A stretch of DNA of 64,000 nucleotides from an uncultured Roseobacter sp. (GCF_947492555.1 NZ_CANLNE010000001.1:1054001-1118000); one strand, 5' to 3'; shown: positions 34,855-45,718, counted from the first letter of the stretch. A program made the numbers and translations. The notes: generated by a model from the sequence alone, not told the origin.

Positions 34855-37800
34855 TCAGATATCCTCGACCTCCAGCACCCCGGTCAGGGATTTGATCGCA
34901 CCCTTGATCTGCGGGTTCACCACAAATTCCTGCCCAAGTGCGACCTCGACCTCGCCGGGCAGGCTTGAGTCCATCAGGCAGAATTCCACAGGTCCGCGCC
35001 CGGCTTTTCTGGCAGAGACGGTCGCGCCTTCCAGGACGCTCGCCACGGCTGCAATAGCCTCAGGTGCGTCAACGAAGATCTTGAGCCCGCTGCCACCGGC
35101 GTCAGCCACTACCGCATCCGCAGGCCCGACAGATCGGCCCAGCAGTTTGAGCTGGTCCGCCTCCATCGTCGCCTCGACCGTGACGATGACCTTGGACCCG
35201 GTCTCCAGATGCTCCCGCGCCGCCTCAAGCGTGTCGGAAAAGAGCGTCACCTCATAGGCCCCCGTGGGGTCAGACATCTGCGCAAAGGCGAACCGATTGC
35301 CGCGTGCGGATTTCCGCTCCTGCCTGCCTGCAACGATACCCGCCAGCCGCACATTCATCGCACCGGTCTGGGTGACTTTTTCGGTCAGTTCGTCCAGCGT
35401 CAGGAAAGGCACGCCGCGATCATTGGCTGTTTTGCGCTTCAACGGGGCCATATAGTCATCCAGTGGGTGGCCAGAGAGATAGAAGCCCACCGCCTTGAAT
35501 TCCTCCCCCAACCGTTCGGCGGGCAACCAGTCCTGAACCGGGTGCAGCCGTGGCTCGGGCAGGTCTTCCCCCGCTTCGCCAAAGAGCGAGACCTGGTTGG
35601 AGGACTTCTGTTCATGAATGGCAGCGGAATAGCTCACCAAAGCATCCAGGGCGTCGAAAACACGGTGCCTGTTGGCATCCAGCTGGTCAAACGCGCCGGA
35701 GCGCGCCAGCATCTCCAGCGGGCGCTTGCCCACACGTTTCAGATCCACCCGACGGGCGAGATCAAAGAGCGTGGCAAAGGGTTTGTCAGGGCTGTTCTCT
35801 GCGCTTGGGTCCGCGCGACGCCCGTCGGTGATCAGCTTCATCGCCTCCAACCCGACGTTTTTCAACGCGCCCAGGGCGTAGACCAACGCGCCATCCACCA
35901 CCTTGAACGTCGCGTCCGAGCGGTTCACGCAGGGCGGCACCCAGGGCAGTTGCAGCTGCTTGCGCACCTCTTCGAAATAGACTGCCAGCTTGTCGGTGAG
36001 ATGGATATCGCAGTTCATCACCCCGGCCATGAACTCGACCGGGTGGTTGGCCTTGAGCCAGGCCGTCTGGTAGCTGACCACCGCATAGGCGGCGGCGTGC
36101 GATTTATTGAACCCGTAGTTGGCGAATTTCTCCAACAGGTCGAAAACCTCGGTGGCCTTCTTCTTGTCCACCCCGTTTTCCTGTGCACCCTTTTCGAACT
36201 TCGGGCGCTCCTTCGCCATCTCTTCGGCGATCTTCTTGCCCATCGCACGGCGCAGCAGGTCAGCGCCGCCAAGGCTGTAGCCCGCCATGACCTGCGCGAT
36301 TTGCATCACCTGTTCCTGATAGACGATAATGCCTTGGGTTTCCTGAAGAATATCGTCGATCAGCGGGTGGATGGATTCCAGCTCGCGCAGCCCGTTCTTG
36401 ACCTCGCAGTAGGTCGGAATGTTCTCCATCGGGCCGGGACGGTAAAGCGCAACCAGCGCCACGATATCCTCGATACAGGTGGGCTTCATGCGCTTGAGCG
36501 CGTCCATCATGCCCGAGCTTTCCACCTGGAACACGGCCACGGTCTTGGCGGAGGCGTAGAGTTTGTAAGAGGCTTCATCATCCAGCGGAATGGTGCCGAT
36601 ATCGTCCTCCAGCCCGTCAGGCGGCACGAAAAGCTCGGTCCCGTCCGCCGCGATATGCAGATGCCGCCCCGACGCCTTGATCTGATCCACCGCATTCTGG
36701 ATCACGGTCAGTGTTTTCAGGCCGAGAAAGTCGAACTTCACCAGCCCCGCCTGCTCCACCCACTTCATGTTGAACTGGGTTGCGGGCATGTCCGAGCGCG
36801 GATCCTGATAGAGCGGCACCAGCGCATCCAGCGGTCTGTCGCCGATCACCACACCCGCCGCGTGGGTGGAGGCATTGCGCAAGAGCCCCTCGACTTGCTG
36901 GCCGTACTCCAGCAGCCGGGCCACGACCTCCTCATTGCGCGCCTCTTCGCGCAGGCGCGGCTCATCCGCCAGCGCCTTTTCAATGCTGACGGGCTTCACG
37001 CCCTCAACCGGGATCATCTTGGACAGGCGGTCCACCTGACCATACGGCATTTGCAAAACGCGCCCAATGTCGCGCACAGCAGCTTTTGACAAAAGCGCGC
37101 CGAAAGTGATGATTTGTCCCACCTTGTCGCGGCCATACTTCTCCTGAACGTACCTGATGACCTCTTCGCGGCGATCCATACAGAAATCGATATCAAAGTC
37201 CGGCATCGAGACCCGTTCCGGGTTCAGAAACCGCTCGAACAGCAGGTTGTAGCGCAGCGGATCAAGGTCGGTAATGGTCAGCGCATAAGCCACCAGCGAG
37301 CCCGCACCTGACCCCCGGCCCGGCCCTACGGGGATGTCATTGTCCTTGGCCCACTTGATGAAGTCGGCCACGATCAGGAAGTACCCCGGAAACCCCATGC
37401 CTTCGATAATGCCCAGCTCGAAATCGAGCCGTTTTTCATACTCCTCGACACTGGTCGCATGCGGGATGATCGCCAGCCGATCCTTGAGACCCGCGTGCGA
37501 CTGCCGCCGCAGCTCTTCGATCTCATCATCGGCGAATTTGGGCAGGATGGGATCGCGCCTGTAGGCCTGAAACGCACAACGCCTTGCGATTTCCACCGTG
37601 TTTTCAATCGCCTCTGGAATATCCGCAAAAAGGGTGACCATCTCGGACTGGGACTTGAAGTAGTGCTGAGCGGTCAGGCGGCGGCGCGCATCCTGCTGGT
37701 CGACATAGGCCCCTTCGGCGATGCAAATGAGCGCGTCATGCGCCTCGTACATCTCGGATTTCGGGAAATAGACGTCGTTGGTGGCAACCAACGGCAGATC

Positions 37801-38406
37801 CATCGCATAGGCCATTTCGACAAAACCACGCTCGGTCAGGCGCTCCGCCTCCGGTTGCCCGGCTTCCGTGGGATGACGTTGCAATTCGACATAGAGCCGG
37901 TCGCCGAAATCCGATTTCAGCCGATCCATCACCTCCTGCGCTGCAGGTCTTTGCCCCGCCTGCAACAGCTTGCCAACCGGCCCTTCGGGACCGCCGGTCA
38001 GGCAGATCACATCTTCTGAATACTGCCCCAATTGGTCCAACGTCACCTGCGGTAGCGCCCCACCCTTGTCGATGTAGAGGCAAGAGTTGAGCTTCATCAG
38101 GTTTTCATACCCCGCCTCGCTCTGGGCCAGCAGCACCACCGGCGCGGGCAGGCGCGGCTTGTCACCCGGGCGTGTCTCGACATAGGTCACATCCACCTGG
38201 CAGCCAAGGATGGGCTGCACCCCCGCCCCTGACATCGCCACGGAAAACTCCAGTGCTGCGAACATGTTGTTGGTATCTGTGAGCGCCAGCGCGGGCATCT
38301 CCGCGTCACGGCACAGACCGGGCAGCTTTTTCAACCGCAGCGCCCCTTCCAGCAGGGAATACTCGGAATGGCTGCGCAGGTGAATGAATCGGGGATTTTT
38401 ACTCAT
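34855..38406 (-). CDS. dnaE: DNA polymerase III alpha subunit
   Basis: The 1183-residue replicative polymerase has an N-terminal PHP domain (FIHLRSHSEYSLLEGAL), the palm catalytic acidic motif SMPDFDIDFCMDRREEVI, GRGSGAGSLVAYAL, the HhH and OB-fold (VRLAGIVAGRQERKSARGNRFAFAQMSD) regions, and a C-terminal tau-binding part. Length matches DnaE1 of alphaproteobacteria. No clear SD precedes the ATG at 38406. Antisense ORFs of up to 626 aa in the track are shadows. Confidence 0.96.
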   Translation of the reverse strand: MSKNPRFIHLRSHSEYSLLEGALRLKKLPGLCRDAEMPALALTDTNNMFAALEFSVAMSGAGVQPILGCQVDVTYVETRPGDKPRLPAPVVLLAQSEAGYENLMKLNSCLYIDKGGALPQVTLDQLGQYSEDVICLTGGPEGPVGKLLQAGQRPAAQEVMDRLKSDFGDRLYVELQRHPTEAGQPEAERLTERGFVEMAYAMDLPLVATNDVYFPKSEMYEAHDALICIAEGAYVDQQDARRRLTAQHYFKSQSEMVTLFADIPEAIENTVEIARRCAFQAYRRDPILPKFADDEIEELRRQSHAGLKDRLAIIPHATSVEEYEKRLDFELGIIEGMGFPGYFLIVADFIKWAKDNDIPVGPGRGSGAGSLVAYALTITDLDPLRYNLLFERFLNPERVSMPDFDIDFCMDRREEVIRYVQEKYGRDKVGQIITFGALLSKAAVRDIGRVLQMPYGQVDRLSKMIPVEGVKPVSIEKALADEPRLREEARNEEVVARLLEYGQQVEGLLRNASTHAAGVVIGDRPLDALVPLYQDPRSDMPATQFNMKWVEQAGLVKFDFLGLKTLTVIQNAVDQIKASGRHLHIAADGTELFVPPDGLEDDIGTIPLDDEASYKLYASAKTVAVFQVESSGMMDALKRMKPTCIEDIVALVALYRPGPMENIPTYCEVKNGLRELESIHPLIDDILQETQGIIVYQEQVMQIAQVMAGYSLGGADLLRRAMGKKIAEEMAKERPKFEKGAQENGVDKKKATEVFDLLEKFANYGFNKSHAAAYAVVSYQTAWLKANHPVEFMAGVMNCDIHLTDKLAVYFEEVRKQLQLPWVPPCVNRSDATFKVVDGALVYALGALKNVGLEAMKLITDGRRADPSAENSPDKPFATLFDLARRVDLKRVGKRPLEMLARSGAFDQLDANRHRVFDALDALVSYSAAIHEQKSSNQVSLFGEAGEDLPEPRLHPVQDWLPAERLGEEFKAVGFYLSGHPLDDYMAPLKRKTANDRGVPFLTLDELTEKVTQTGAMNVRLAGIVAGRQERKSARGNRFAFAQMSDPTGAYEVTLFSDTLEAAREHLETGSKVIVTVEATMEADQLKLLGRSVGPADAVVADAGGSGLKIFVDAPEAIAAVASVLEGATVSARKAGRGPVEFCLMDSSLPGEVEVALGQEFVVNPQIKGAIKSLTGVLEVEDI

Positions 38407-38629
38407 GCTGTGACACTAATTCAGCACGTGCACCGCCGCCAGCGGGAACACCCCGCGATGTCATTTTTTGAGCGCGCCAGCCAACCGCCGAGACGTCACC
38501 TCGCCTTTCTCCTTGCAAATCAAGGCAGCCCCCGCTTAGCCTCTGGTCCGTTACTGCTCGCCTCTCGTTCTACGCCGCATCGAACGACTGGCATAAGGAG
38601 CCCCTTGGTACCGCGGCGGATCTGACGGA
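38407..38629. promoter_or_regulatory. Divergent dnaE / xdhA intergenic region
   Basis: About 223 bp that must hold promoters for dnaE (-) and the xdh operon (+). I see no palindrome or repeat distinct enough to call an operator. Confidence 0.4.
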
Positions 38630-40003
38630 ATGGACATTGCGTTTCGCCTGAACGGAGAAACAGTGGCGCTGCAGGATGTGGCGCCCACCACGACCTTGCT
38701 GGACTGGTTGCGCGAGGACCGCGGCCTAACCGGCACCAAGGAGGGGTGCAACGAGGGCGATTGCGGCGCCTGTTCCGTGATGGTCACGGATGACACCGGC
38801 GCGCAGGCGCTCAATGCCTGCATCCTGTTCCTGCCCCAGCTCAATGGCAAGGCGGTGCGCACGGTGGAGGGGATTGCAGCGCCGGATGGCAGTCTGCACC
38901 CGGTGCAAAAGGCGATGGTGGATCATCACGGCAGCCAGTGCGGATTTTGCACACCGGGGTTCATTGTCTCGATGGCCACAGCCCATCTGCAGGGCAGGAC
39001 GGATCATGACACGCAATTGGCCGGCAACCTGTGCCGCTGCACGGGCTATGCGCCGATCATTCGCGCCGCCGTTGCCGCCGAAGACGCCTCTGTTCCGGCG
39101 CATATGCACGATGAGCCGGTGGAGAAAGCGGCGTCTGATCCGGGCGGGCTCTCCGTGCAGCCCCGCTCTGCGGATGAGCTGGCGGCATGGTATCTGAACC
39201 ACCCGGAGGCCACGCTGATCGCCGGGGCCACGGATGTCGGTCTCTGGGTCACCAAGCAGTTTCGCGATCTGGGGCCCGTCGCCTTTCTGAACGGATGCGC
39301 CGATCTTACAGGGATCGAAGAGAGTGCAGAGGGCCTGCGGATCGGGGCCATGACCACCCTGACGGACATGGAAACTGCAATTGAACCGCTCTACCCGTCT
39401 TTTGCGGCGATGATCCGGCGGTATGGCTCGGTACAGGTGCGCAATGCGGCCACCATCGGTGGCAATATCGCCAATGGCTCGCCGATCGGGGACGGCCCGC
39501 CTGCGCTAATCGCGCTGGGGGCGACATTACATTTGCGCCAGGGCCAGACACGGCGCAGCCTGCCTCTGGAGGACTTCTTTCTTGACTATGGCAAACAGGA
39601 CCGGAACCCCGGTGAATTTATCGAAGCCATCACCATTCCGCATCAGCCGGACAGGTTGCGGTGCTACAAACTGTCAAAACGGTTTGATCAGGACATTTCC
39701 GCCCTCTGCGCCTGCCTGTCGATCACCGTGGACAGCGGCCAGGTCAGTGGCGCGCGTCTTGCCTTTGGCGGCATGGCGGGCATCCCGAAACGCGCGGCGG
39801 CGGCGGAAGCCGCCTTGGCTGGCGCCCCGTGGACCGAAGATACTGTGCGGTCTGCGATGCAGGCGCTGGCAGAGGATTTCCAGCCCCTCTCAGACATGCG
39901 GGCCAGCGCGGCGTATCGCCTGAAAACCGCGCAGAACATGCTGCTGCGGTACTGGCATGCCGATCAGGGCACCATGGTCAACCCGCTGGAGGTGACCCCA
40001 TGA
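38630..40003 (+). CDS. xdhA: Xanthine dehydrogenase small subunit (2Fe-2S, FAD)
   Basis: The 457-residue protein carries two iron-sulfur sites, [13 protein letters not shown] (residues about 40-50) and CGFCTPGF...NLCRCTGY (about 105-150), followed by the FAD domain with [21 protein letters not shown]. It passes electrons from the molybdenum centre in XdhB to NAD. The ATG of xdhB overlaps its stop (ATGA). XdhA-XdhB oxidise hypoxanthine and xanthine to urate. Confidence 0.94.
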   Translation: MDIAFRLNGETVALQDVAPTTTLLDWLREDRGLTGTKEGCNEGDCGACSVMVTDDTGAQALNACILFLPQLNGKAVRTVEGIAAPDGSLHPVQKAMVDHHGSQCGFCTPGFIVSMATAHLQGRTDHDTQLAGNLCRCTGYAPIIRAAVAAEDASVPAHMHDEPVEKAASDPGGLSVQPRSADELAAWYLNHPEATLIAGATDVGLWVTKQFRDLGPVAFLNGCADLTGIEESAEGLRIGAMTTLTDMETAIEPLYPSFAAMIRRYGSVQVRNAATIGGNIANGSPIGDGPPALIALGATLHLRQGQTRRSLPLEDFFLDYGKQDRNPGEFIEAITIPHQPDRLRCYKLSKRFDQDISALCACLSITVDSGQVSGARLAFGGMAGIPKRAAAAEAALAGAPWTEDTVRSAMQALAEDFQPLSDMRASAAYRLKTAQNMLLRYWHADQGTMVNPLEVTP

Positions 40004-42297
40004 GCGTCGCCAAATCGCTGCCCCATGATGCCGCGTTGCTGCACGTCACCGGCGCGGCGCGCTATGTGGATGACATTCCTGCGCCCAGGGATGCGTTGCA
40101 TCTGGCCTTTGGTCTGTCCCAGATTGCGGCGGGTGATCTGACCGGCATGGATCTGTCCCGCGTACGCGCCGCGCCGGGGGTTGTTGCGGTTCTGACGGCG
40201 CAGGATTTACCATTCGAGAATGACGTCTCCCCCTCCAACCATGATGAACCGCTGCTGGCCACTGGGTCTGTGCAGTACGTCGGCCAGCCCTTGTTTGTCG
40301 TTGCAGCCACCTCGCATTTGGCCGCGCGTCAAGCCGCCCGGCTAGGCGATGTGGACATCACGCCCGGCAAGCCAATTCTGAGTATCGAAGACGCGCTGGC
40401 GCGTAACAGCCGGTTTGAAGACGGGCCGCGCATTTACGGACGCGGGGACGTGGATCAGGCGCTGCAGGCCGCGCCACATAACATCAGTGGCCAGCTTGAG
40501 GTTGGCGGACAGGAACATTTCTATCTCGAAGGGCAAGCGGCCCTCGCGCTACCGCAGGAAGGTGGTGACATGGTGGTGATGAGTTCTACCCAGCACCCCA
40601 CCGAAATCCAGCACAAGGTGGCCGAAGCGCTTGGCAAACCGATGCATGCCGTCCGGGTGGAAACCCGACGCATGGGCGGTGGTTTTGGCGGCAAGGAAAG
40701 TCAGGGCAATGCGCTGGCCGTGGCTTGTGCCGTTGTCGCGCAGGCCACCGGACGCCCTTGCCGCATGCGGTACGACCGCGATGACGATATGATCATCACC
40801 GGCAAGCGCCATGATTTCCGCATCGACTATACTGTCGGTTTCGATGACGACGGCGGCGTGTTGGGGATCGATTTCACCCATTATGCCCGCTGTGGATGGG
40901 CGCAGGACTTGTCCCTGCCGGTGGCGGATCGGGCCATGTTGCACGCCGATAACGCCTATTTCCTGCCCGCCGTGCGCATCACCAGTCACCGACTGAAAAC
41001 CAACACGCAGAGCGCGACGGCCTTCAGGGGGTTCGGCGGGCCGCAGGGTATGCTGGGCATCGAACGGGTGATGGATCATATCGCCAGCCATCTCGGGCGC
41101 GAACCACTTAGCGTGCGGCGCCGGAACTTTTATGCCTCCGGCGGGGATACTTCCGGCCAGAAGAAACGCGGCGTGACGCCCTATGGCCAAGCGGTTGAGG
41201 ATTTTATCCTGCCTGAGATGACGGACGCGCTTGTGACGTCCAGCGATTATGAAACCCGCCGGGCATCGGTAGCGTTATGGAACGCGCTAAACCCGATCCT
41301 CAAGAAAGGAATCGCGCTGACACCGGTCAAATTTGGCATCTCCTTCACGCTCACCCATCTCAATCAGGCGGGCGCGCTGGTGCATGTCTATCAGGATGGC
41401 TCGATCCACCTGAACCACGGCGGCACGGAGATGGGACAGGGCCTGTTCCAGAAAGTGGCGCAGGTGGCGGCGGCCAGATTTGGCGTGGACGTGGCGCAAG
41501 TGAAGATCACCGCGACCGACACCGGAAAAGTGCCGAATACCTCCGCAACCGCCGCCTCCTCCGGCAGTGATCTGAACGGCATGGCGGTTCAGGCAGCTTG
41601 CGACACCATACGGGAGCGCATGGCGGATTTGTTAGCCGAACGACATCAGTGTTCTGCTGCCGAGGTTGTTTTCCGGGAGGGTTCAGTTGAGGTCGCGGGC
41701 GCGCGCTATAGTTTCGCCGAAGTGGCGCAGATGGCCTATTTCGCCCGTGTCAGCCTGTCAGCAACAGGATTCTATAAAACACCCAAAGTGCAATGGGACC
41801 GGATCAAGGGTGAGGGCCGTCCGTTTTTCTACTTCGCCTACGGCGTGGCGGTGACAGAGGTCGTGATCGACACGTTGACCGGCGAAAACCGTATCCTGCG
41901 GGTGGACATTCTGCATGATGTGGGAAGCTCGCTGAACCCAAGCCTCGACATTGGCCAGATCGAAGGTGGTTATGTGCAGGGCGCAGGCTGGCTGACCACC
42001 GAAGAGCTGGTTTGGGATGATGCAGGCCACCTGCACACGCATGCACCCTCGACCTACAAGATCCCCGCCTGTTCCGACCGACCGGACGTCTTCAATGTCG
42101 CGCTCTGGAAGGGCGAAAACCGGGAAGAAACGATTTATCGCTCCAAGGCGGTGGGAGAGCCGCCACTGATGCTGGGCATCTCTGCCTATGCAGCACTCTG
42201 CGATGCGGTGCAGGCCTGCGGGCCAGCCTATGCCGACCTGCAGACACCAGCCACAGCCGAAGCCGTTTTCGCGGCGGTGCAAAGGACCCGACAGTGA
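40000..42297 (+). CDS. xdhB: Xanthine dehydrogenase large (molybdopterin) subunit
   Basis: The 765-residue protein carries the molybdenum-cofactor signatures [51 protein letters not shown] and the catalytic Glu in [20 protein letters not shown] precedes ATG 40000; the 57-residue track extension lies in xdhA. Residues around 380-390 ([11 protein letters not shown], just before RGVTPYG) are encoded by a copy of a 34-bp repeat also found twice between genes in this window; homologues normally run from the preceding helix more directly into xVTPYG. Confidence 0.94.
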   Translation: MSVAKSLPHDAALLHVTGAARYVDDIPAPRDALHLAFGLSQIAAGDLTGMDLSRVRAAPGVVAVLTAQDLPFENDVSPSNHDEPLLATGSVQYVGQPLFVVAATSHLAARQAARLGDVDITPGKPILSIEDALARNSRFEDGPRIYGRGDVDQALQAAPHNISGQLEVGGQEHFYLEGQAALALPQEGGDMVVMSSTQHPTEIQHKVAEALGKPMHAVRVETRRMGGGFGGKESQGNALAVACAVVAQATGRPCRMRYDRDDDMIITGKRHDFRIDYTVGFDDDGGVLGIDFTHYARCGWAQDLSLPVADRAMLHADNAYFLPAVRITSHRLKTNTQSATAFRGFGGPQGMLGIERVMDHIASHLGREPLSVRRRNFYASGGDTSGQKKRGVTPYGQAVEDFILPEMTDALVTSSDYETRRASVALWNALNPILKKGIALTPVKFGISFTLTHLNQAGALVHVYQDGSIHLNHGGTEMGQGLFQKVAQVAAARFGVDVAQVKITATDTGKVPNTSATAASSGSDLNGMAVQAACDTIRERMADLLAERHQCSAAEVVFREGSVEVAGARYSFAEVAQMAYFARVSLSATGFYKTPKVQWDRIKGEGRPFFYFAYGVAVTEVVIDTLTGENRILRVDILHDVGSSLNPSLDIGQIEGGYVQGAGWLTTEELVWDDAGHLHTHAPSTYKIPACSDRPDVFNVALWKGENREETIYRSKAVGEPPLMLGISAYAALCDAVQACGPAYADLQTPATAEAVFAAVQRTRQ
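41134..41167 (+). repeat. 34-bp dispersed repeat, copy inside xdhB
   Basis: GCCTCCGGCGGGGATACTTC followed by CGGCCAGAAGAAAC. 31 of 34 positions equal the copy at 57872-57905 (reverse strand) and 30 of 34 the copy at 44589-44622. Translated here as [11 protein letters not shown] without breaking the frame. Confidence 0.75.
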
Positions 42298-43052
42298 GCG
42301 CGCTCTATGTCGAAATCCTCGCCACCAAGGGCTCGACCCCGCGTGATGCGGGTACGGCAATGAAGGTGACGGCAACGGAGACCTTCGGCACGATCGGCGG
42401 CGGCGCGCTGGAGTATGACGCCACCGCGCGGGCCCGTGCCATTCTCGCGGCGGATGGACCGGAGGAGACACAGACCCTGCCCCTTGGTCCTGGTCTCGGG
42501 CAATGCTGCGGTGGCTCGGTGACCTTGCAGTTTACGCGCACGCCGCGACCGACAGACCAGATCGATGCGACGCGGGATACGACCCGCGAAACCCAAGCGT
42601 ATACGGCCCCGATGTGGATCTGGGGCGCCGGACATGTGGGTCGGGCGGTCGTTAGGGCGTGTCCCTCCCACAGCTTCAAAATCACCTGGATCGACAGCGC
42701 CGCAGACCGCTTTCCCGCCGAGGTTCCAGAGGCTGTCACCGTCACTCTTGCCAGTGACATGCCGATGCTCGCAGCGCATGCACCAGCCGATGCACATCAC
42801 CTGATCTTCACCTATTCGCATGACATCGATCTCGCCCTTTGTGCTGCGCTGCTGAAACGCGGATTTGCCTCTTGCGGCTTGATCGGCTCGGACACCAAAT
42901 GGGCGCGGTTTCAAAAACGCCTGAGGGCAGCGGGGCTTGACCCGGCGCCTGTCACCTGCCCTATCGGCGACAAATCTCTCGGCAAACACCCCGATGCTAT
43001 TGCCCGTGGCACCGTGGGCATGTTGCTTTCACAGCTTAAGGCTCCCGCATGA
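42294..43052 (+). CDS. xdhC: XdhC molybdenum-cofactor chaperone
   Basis: The 252-residue protein has the XdhC/CoxI pattern: VEILATKGSTPRDAGTAMKV, GTIGGGALEY and LGPGLGQCCGGSVTLQF (Cys pair), then a Rossmann-like domain WIWGAGHVGRAVV. It binds, sulfurates and inserts the cofactor into XdhB. The GTG start overlaps the xdhB stop; its own stop overlaps the ABC ATPase start. Confidence 0.93.
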   Translation: MSALYVEILATKGSTPRDAGTAMKVTATETFGTIGGGALEYDATARARAILAADGPEETQTLPLGPGLGQCCGGSVTLQFTRTPRPTDQIDATRDTTRETQAYTAPMWIWGAGHVGRAVVRACPSHSFKITWIDSAADRFPAEVPEAVTVTLASDMPMLAAHAPADAHHLIFTYSHDIDLALCAALLKRGFASCGLIGSDTKWARFQKRLRAAGLDPAPVTCPIGDKSLGKHPDAIARGTVGMLLSQLKAPA

Positions 43053-44563
43053 CCCCGCTCCTGTCTCTCGCTGGTCTGACCAAGGCCTACCCCGGCGTCG
43101 TGGCCAATGACGACGTCTCGCTGTCCATCGCACCGGGTGAAGTCCATGCATTGCTGGGCGAAAACGGCGCCGGCAAATCAACGCTGGTGAAAATGATCTA
43201 TGGGCTGGTGAAACCCGATCAGGGCGAGATGCAGATGCACGGGCGCCCCTTTGCACCATCGGAACCACGCGCCGCCCGCGCGGCGGGTGTCGGTATGGTG
43301 TTCCAGCACTTCTCGCTCTTTGATGCCTTGACCGTAGCCGAAAACATCGCGCTCGGGATGGAGAACGCCCCGAAGTTGAGAGACCTCGCGCAGCGGATCA
43401 GGGAGGTTTCGGACACCTACGGGTTGCCGCTCTCACCCGACAGGATTGTCGGTGATCTCTCCGCAGGAGAGCGCCAACGGGTTGAGATCATCCGCTGCCT
43501 TTTGCAGCAACCCAAGCTGCTGATCATGGATGAGCCCACGTCTGTTCTGACCCCGCAAGAGGTCGATATCCTGTTCGAAACACTGCGCAAGCTCAGCGCG
43601 GAGGGTACGGCAATTCTCTATATATCTCATAAGCTTGAAGAAATTCGTACGCTCTGTGACGCAGCGACGATCCTGCGGCTGGGGAAAGTGGTCGGCGACT
43701 GCATCCCGCGCGAGACGACCGCGCGGGACATGGCCGAAATGATGGTGGGAAAGGTGCTTGGCACGCCGACGCGAACCGCCGTTGTGCAGGAGGATGTTGT
43801 GTTGGCAGTGAATGGCCTGTCGCGCCCATCGCCCTCCGCCTTCGGGATGCCATTGCGCGACATATCCATTACACTGCGCAAGGGCGAAGTGTTGGGCATT
43901 GGCGGGGTTGCCGGGAACGGACAGGACGAATTGCTGGCAGCGCTCTCGGGTGAAATGCTGTCGCCGCCCGGGATGATCACCTTCAAGGACAATGACATCG
44001 GTGCATTGGGTCCAAATGCCCGGCGTACCCGTGGCGTGCTGGCAGCACCCGAAGAACGGTTGGGCCATGCAGCAGCCCCGGATATGTCACTGACCGAAAA
44101 CGCCATGCTGACCGGTGCAGCCCGCGAAGGTTTGGAAAAACACGGGTTCCTGAATTGGTCCGCCGCGCGAAGCTTTGCCGAGCGGATCATCGAGGCATTC
44201 GACGTACGCACGCCGAGCCCCGGGAATGCGGCACGATCACTCTCCGGGGGGAACTTGCAGAAATTCGTGATTGGACGAGAAGTGCTGCAACGCCCGGAGG
44301 TGTTGGTGGTCAACCAACCGACATGGGGCGTAGATGCCTCTGCCGCAGCGTCCATACGACAGGCGCTGCTTGATCTCGCCACCGAGGGAGCGGCCGTGAT
44401 CGCGATCAGCCAGGACCTTGATGAGCTGATGGAAATTGCGGACCGCTTTGCCGCGCTGAACGAGGGGCGGTTGTCTGCGCCACAACCCACCGGCGGTCTG
44501 AGTGTGGAGCAGATCGGGCTGATGATGGGCGGCGCCCACGGTATGGAGGTAGCACATGTGTAG
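43049..44563 (+). CDS. ABC transporter ATPase, nucleoside/purine (BmpA-type) uptake
   Basis: The 504-residue protein is a tandem ATPase: first domain with GENGAGKSTLVKMIYG Walker A, LSAGERQRVEI signature and LLIMDEPTSVL Walker B; second domain with degenerate Walker A GGVAGNGQDELLAALSG and LSGGNLQKFVIGRE. This tandem arrangement is typical of sugar/nucleoside uptake ATPases (YufO/NupO-like). It overlaps xdhC (ATGA), so purine uptake and oxidation are co-expressed. Confidence 0.93.
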   Translation: MTPLLSLAGLTKAYPGVVANDDVSLSIAPGEVHALLGENGAGKSTLVKMIYGLVKPDQGEMQMHGRPFAPSEPRAARAAGVGMVFQHFSLFDALTVAENIALGMENAPKLRDLAQRIREVSDTYGLPLSPDRIVGDLSAGERQRVEIIRCLLQQPKLLIMDEPTSVLTPQEVDILFETLRKLSAEGTAILYISHKLEEIRTLCDAATILRLGKVVGDCIPRETTARDMAEMMVGKVLGTPTRTAVVQEDVVLAVNGLSRPSPSAFGMPLRDISITLRKGEVLGIGGVAGNGQDELLAALSGEMLSPPGMITFKDNDIGALGPNARRTRGVLAAPEERLGHAAAPDMSLTENAMLTGAAREGLEKHGFLNWSAARSFAERIIEAFDVRTPSPGNAARSLSGGNLQKFVIGREVLQRPEVLVVNQPTWGVDASAAASIRQALLDLATEGAAVIAISQDLDELMEIADRFAALNEGRLSAPQPTGGLSVEQIGLMMGGAHGMEVAHV

Positions 44564-44588
44564 CCTGTTACACCAAAAGACATTTCTT

Positions 44589-44622
44589 GCCTTCGGCGAG
44601 GATATTTCCAGCCAGAAGAAAC
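44589..44622 (-). repeat. 34-bp dispersed repeat, intergenic copy 1
   Basis: On the + strand: GCCTTCGGCGAGGATATTTC followed by CAGCCAGAAGAAAC, located between the ATPase and first permease genes. 29 of 34 positions equal the reverse complement at 57872-57905. Confidence 0.75.
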
Positions 44623-44635
44623 ATAGGCCAATCCC

Positions 44636-45718
44636 ATGATCTGGTTGGAGAAGCGGCCACAGCCGAGCCGGTTTTTTGCCTATGTCACCCCCCTATTGGC
44701 AGTCTTGGCGACGTTCTTGTTCGGTGGGCTTTTGTTCGCAGCACTTGGCAAGGATCCAGTGCAGTCGATTGTGACGATTTTCTGGGAGCCGCTGTTTGGT
44801 GAGTTCGCGTTTTACTATCGCCCGCAACTGCTGATTAAAGGCGCGCCGCTGGTGCTGATCGCCATCGGTCTCAGCCTCGGGTTCAAGGCCGGGATCTGGA
44901 ACATCGGTGCCGAAGGTCAATACATCATGGGCGCGCTGTTCGGGGCCGGTATGGGGTTGGCGTTTTACCCCGCAGAGAGTGTGCTGATCTTTCCCGCCAT
45001 GGTTCTCGCAGGGGCGTTTGGTGGTTGGATCTGGGCAATGATTCCGGCCTTGCTGAAGGTCCGCTTCGGCACCAACGAGATCCTCGTTTCGCTGATGCTG
45101 GTCTACGTCGCCGAGCAGTTTCTCGCCTCCATGTCGTTGGGACTGCTGAAGAACCCCGAGGGGTTCGGCTTTCCGGGCAGTCGCAATCTGCAGCAATATG
45201 ACAGCGCCCATAACGCCGAAATCATTGCCGGGTCCGGTATGCACTGGGGTGTGGTTGCAGCACTGATCGCGGTGATTTTTGCCTATGTGCTGCTGGCCCG
45301 GCACCGGCTTGGCTTTGCGGTGCGGGTCACCGGGGAAGCGCCGCGCGCCGCGCGGTTTGCCGGTGTGAACCCCAGCCGCCTCATCCTCTTTTGCCTTGGC
45401 ACCTCCGGCATGCTGGCGGGGCTGGCGGGACTGTTCGAGGTCGCCGGCCCGGCGGGACAAGTCAGTATCGACTTCAACGTGGGCTATGGGTTTACCGCCA
45501 TTATTGTTGCCTTTCTCGGTCGGTTGCACCCGGTCGGGATCGTGCTGGCAGGCTTGCTGATGGCGCTGACCTACATCGGCGGCGATATCGCACAAAGCCA
45601 GTTGGGCCTGCCCGCCGCCGCCATTCAGGTGTTTCAGGGCATGTTGCTGTTCTTCCTGCTGGCACTCGATCTTTTCACCAATTACCGGCTGCGGTTTGGC
45701 CGGGCGGAGACTGTCTAG
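44636..45718 (+). CDS. ABC transporter permease (BmpA-type nucleoside uptake), subunit 1
   Basis: The 360-residue membrane protein matches the BPD_transp_2 family: LSLGFKAGIWNIGAEGQYIMGA, TNEILVSLMLVYVAEQ, GEAPRAARFAGVN and GFTAIIVAFLGRLHPVG. With the next permease it forms the channel. A 72-bp gap with a 34-bp repeat precedes it; stop and next start are directly adjacent. Confidence 0.93.
   Translation: MIWLEKRPQPSRFFAYVTPLLAVLATFLFGGLLFAALGKDPVQSIVTIFWEPLFGEFAFYYRPQLLIKGAPLVLIAIGLSLGFKAGIWNIGAEGQYIMGALFGAGMGLAFYPAESVLIFPAMVLAGAFGGWIWAMIPALLKVRFGTNEILVSLMLVYVAEQFLASMSLGLLKNPEGFGFPGSRNLQQYDSAHNAEIIAGSGMHWGVVAALIAVIFAYVLLARHRLGFAVRVTGEAPRAARFAGVNPSRLILFCLGTSGMLAGLAGLFEVAGPAGQVSIDFNVGYGFTAIIVAFLGRLHPVGIVLAGLLMALTYIGGDIAQSQLGLPAAAIQVFQGMLLFFLLALDLFTNYRLRFGRAETV

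Noticed and set aside
35209-37089. 626-aa plus-strand ORF inside dnaE
   Set aside because: Antisense shadow of a GC-rich gene; no SD or known motif, and dnaE is fully convincing on the other strand.
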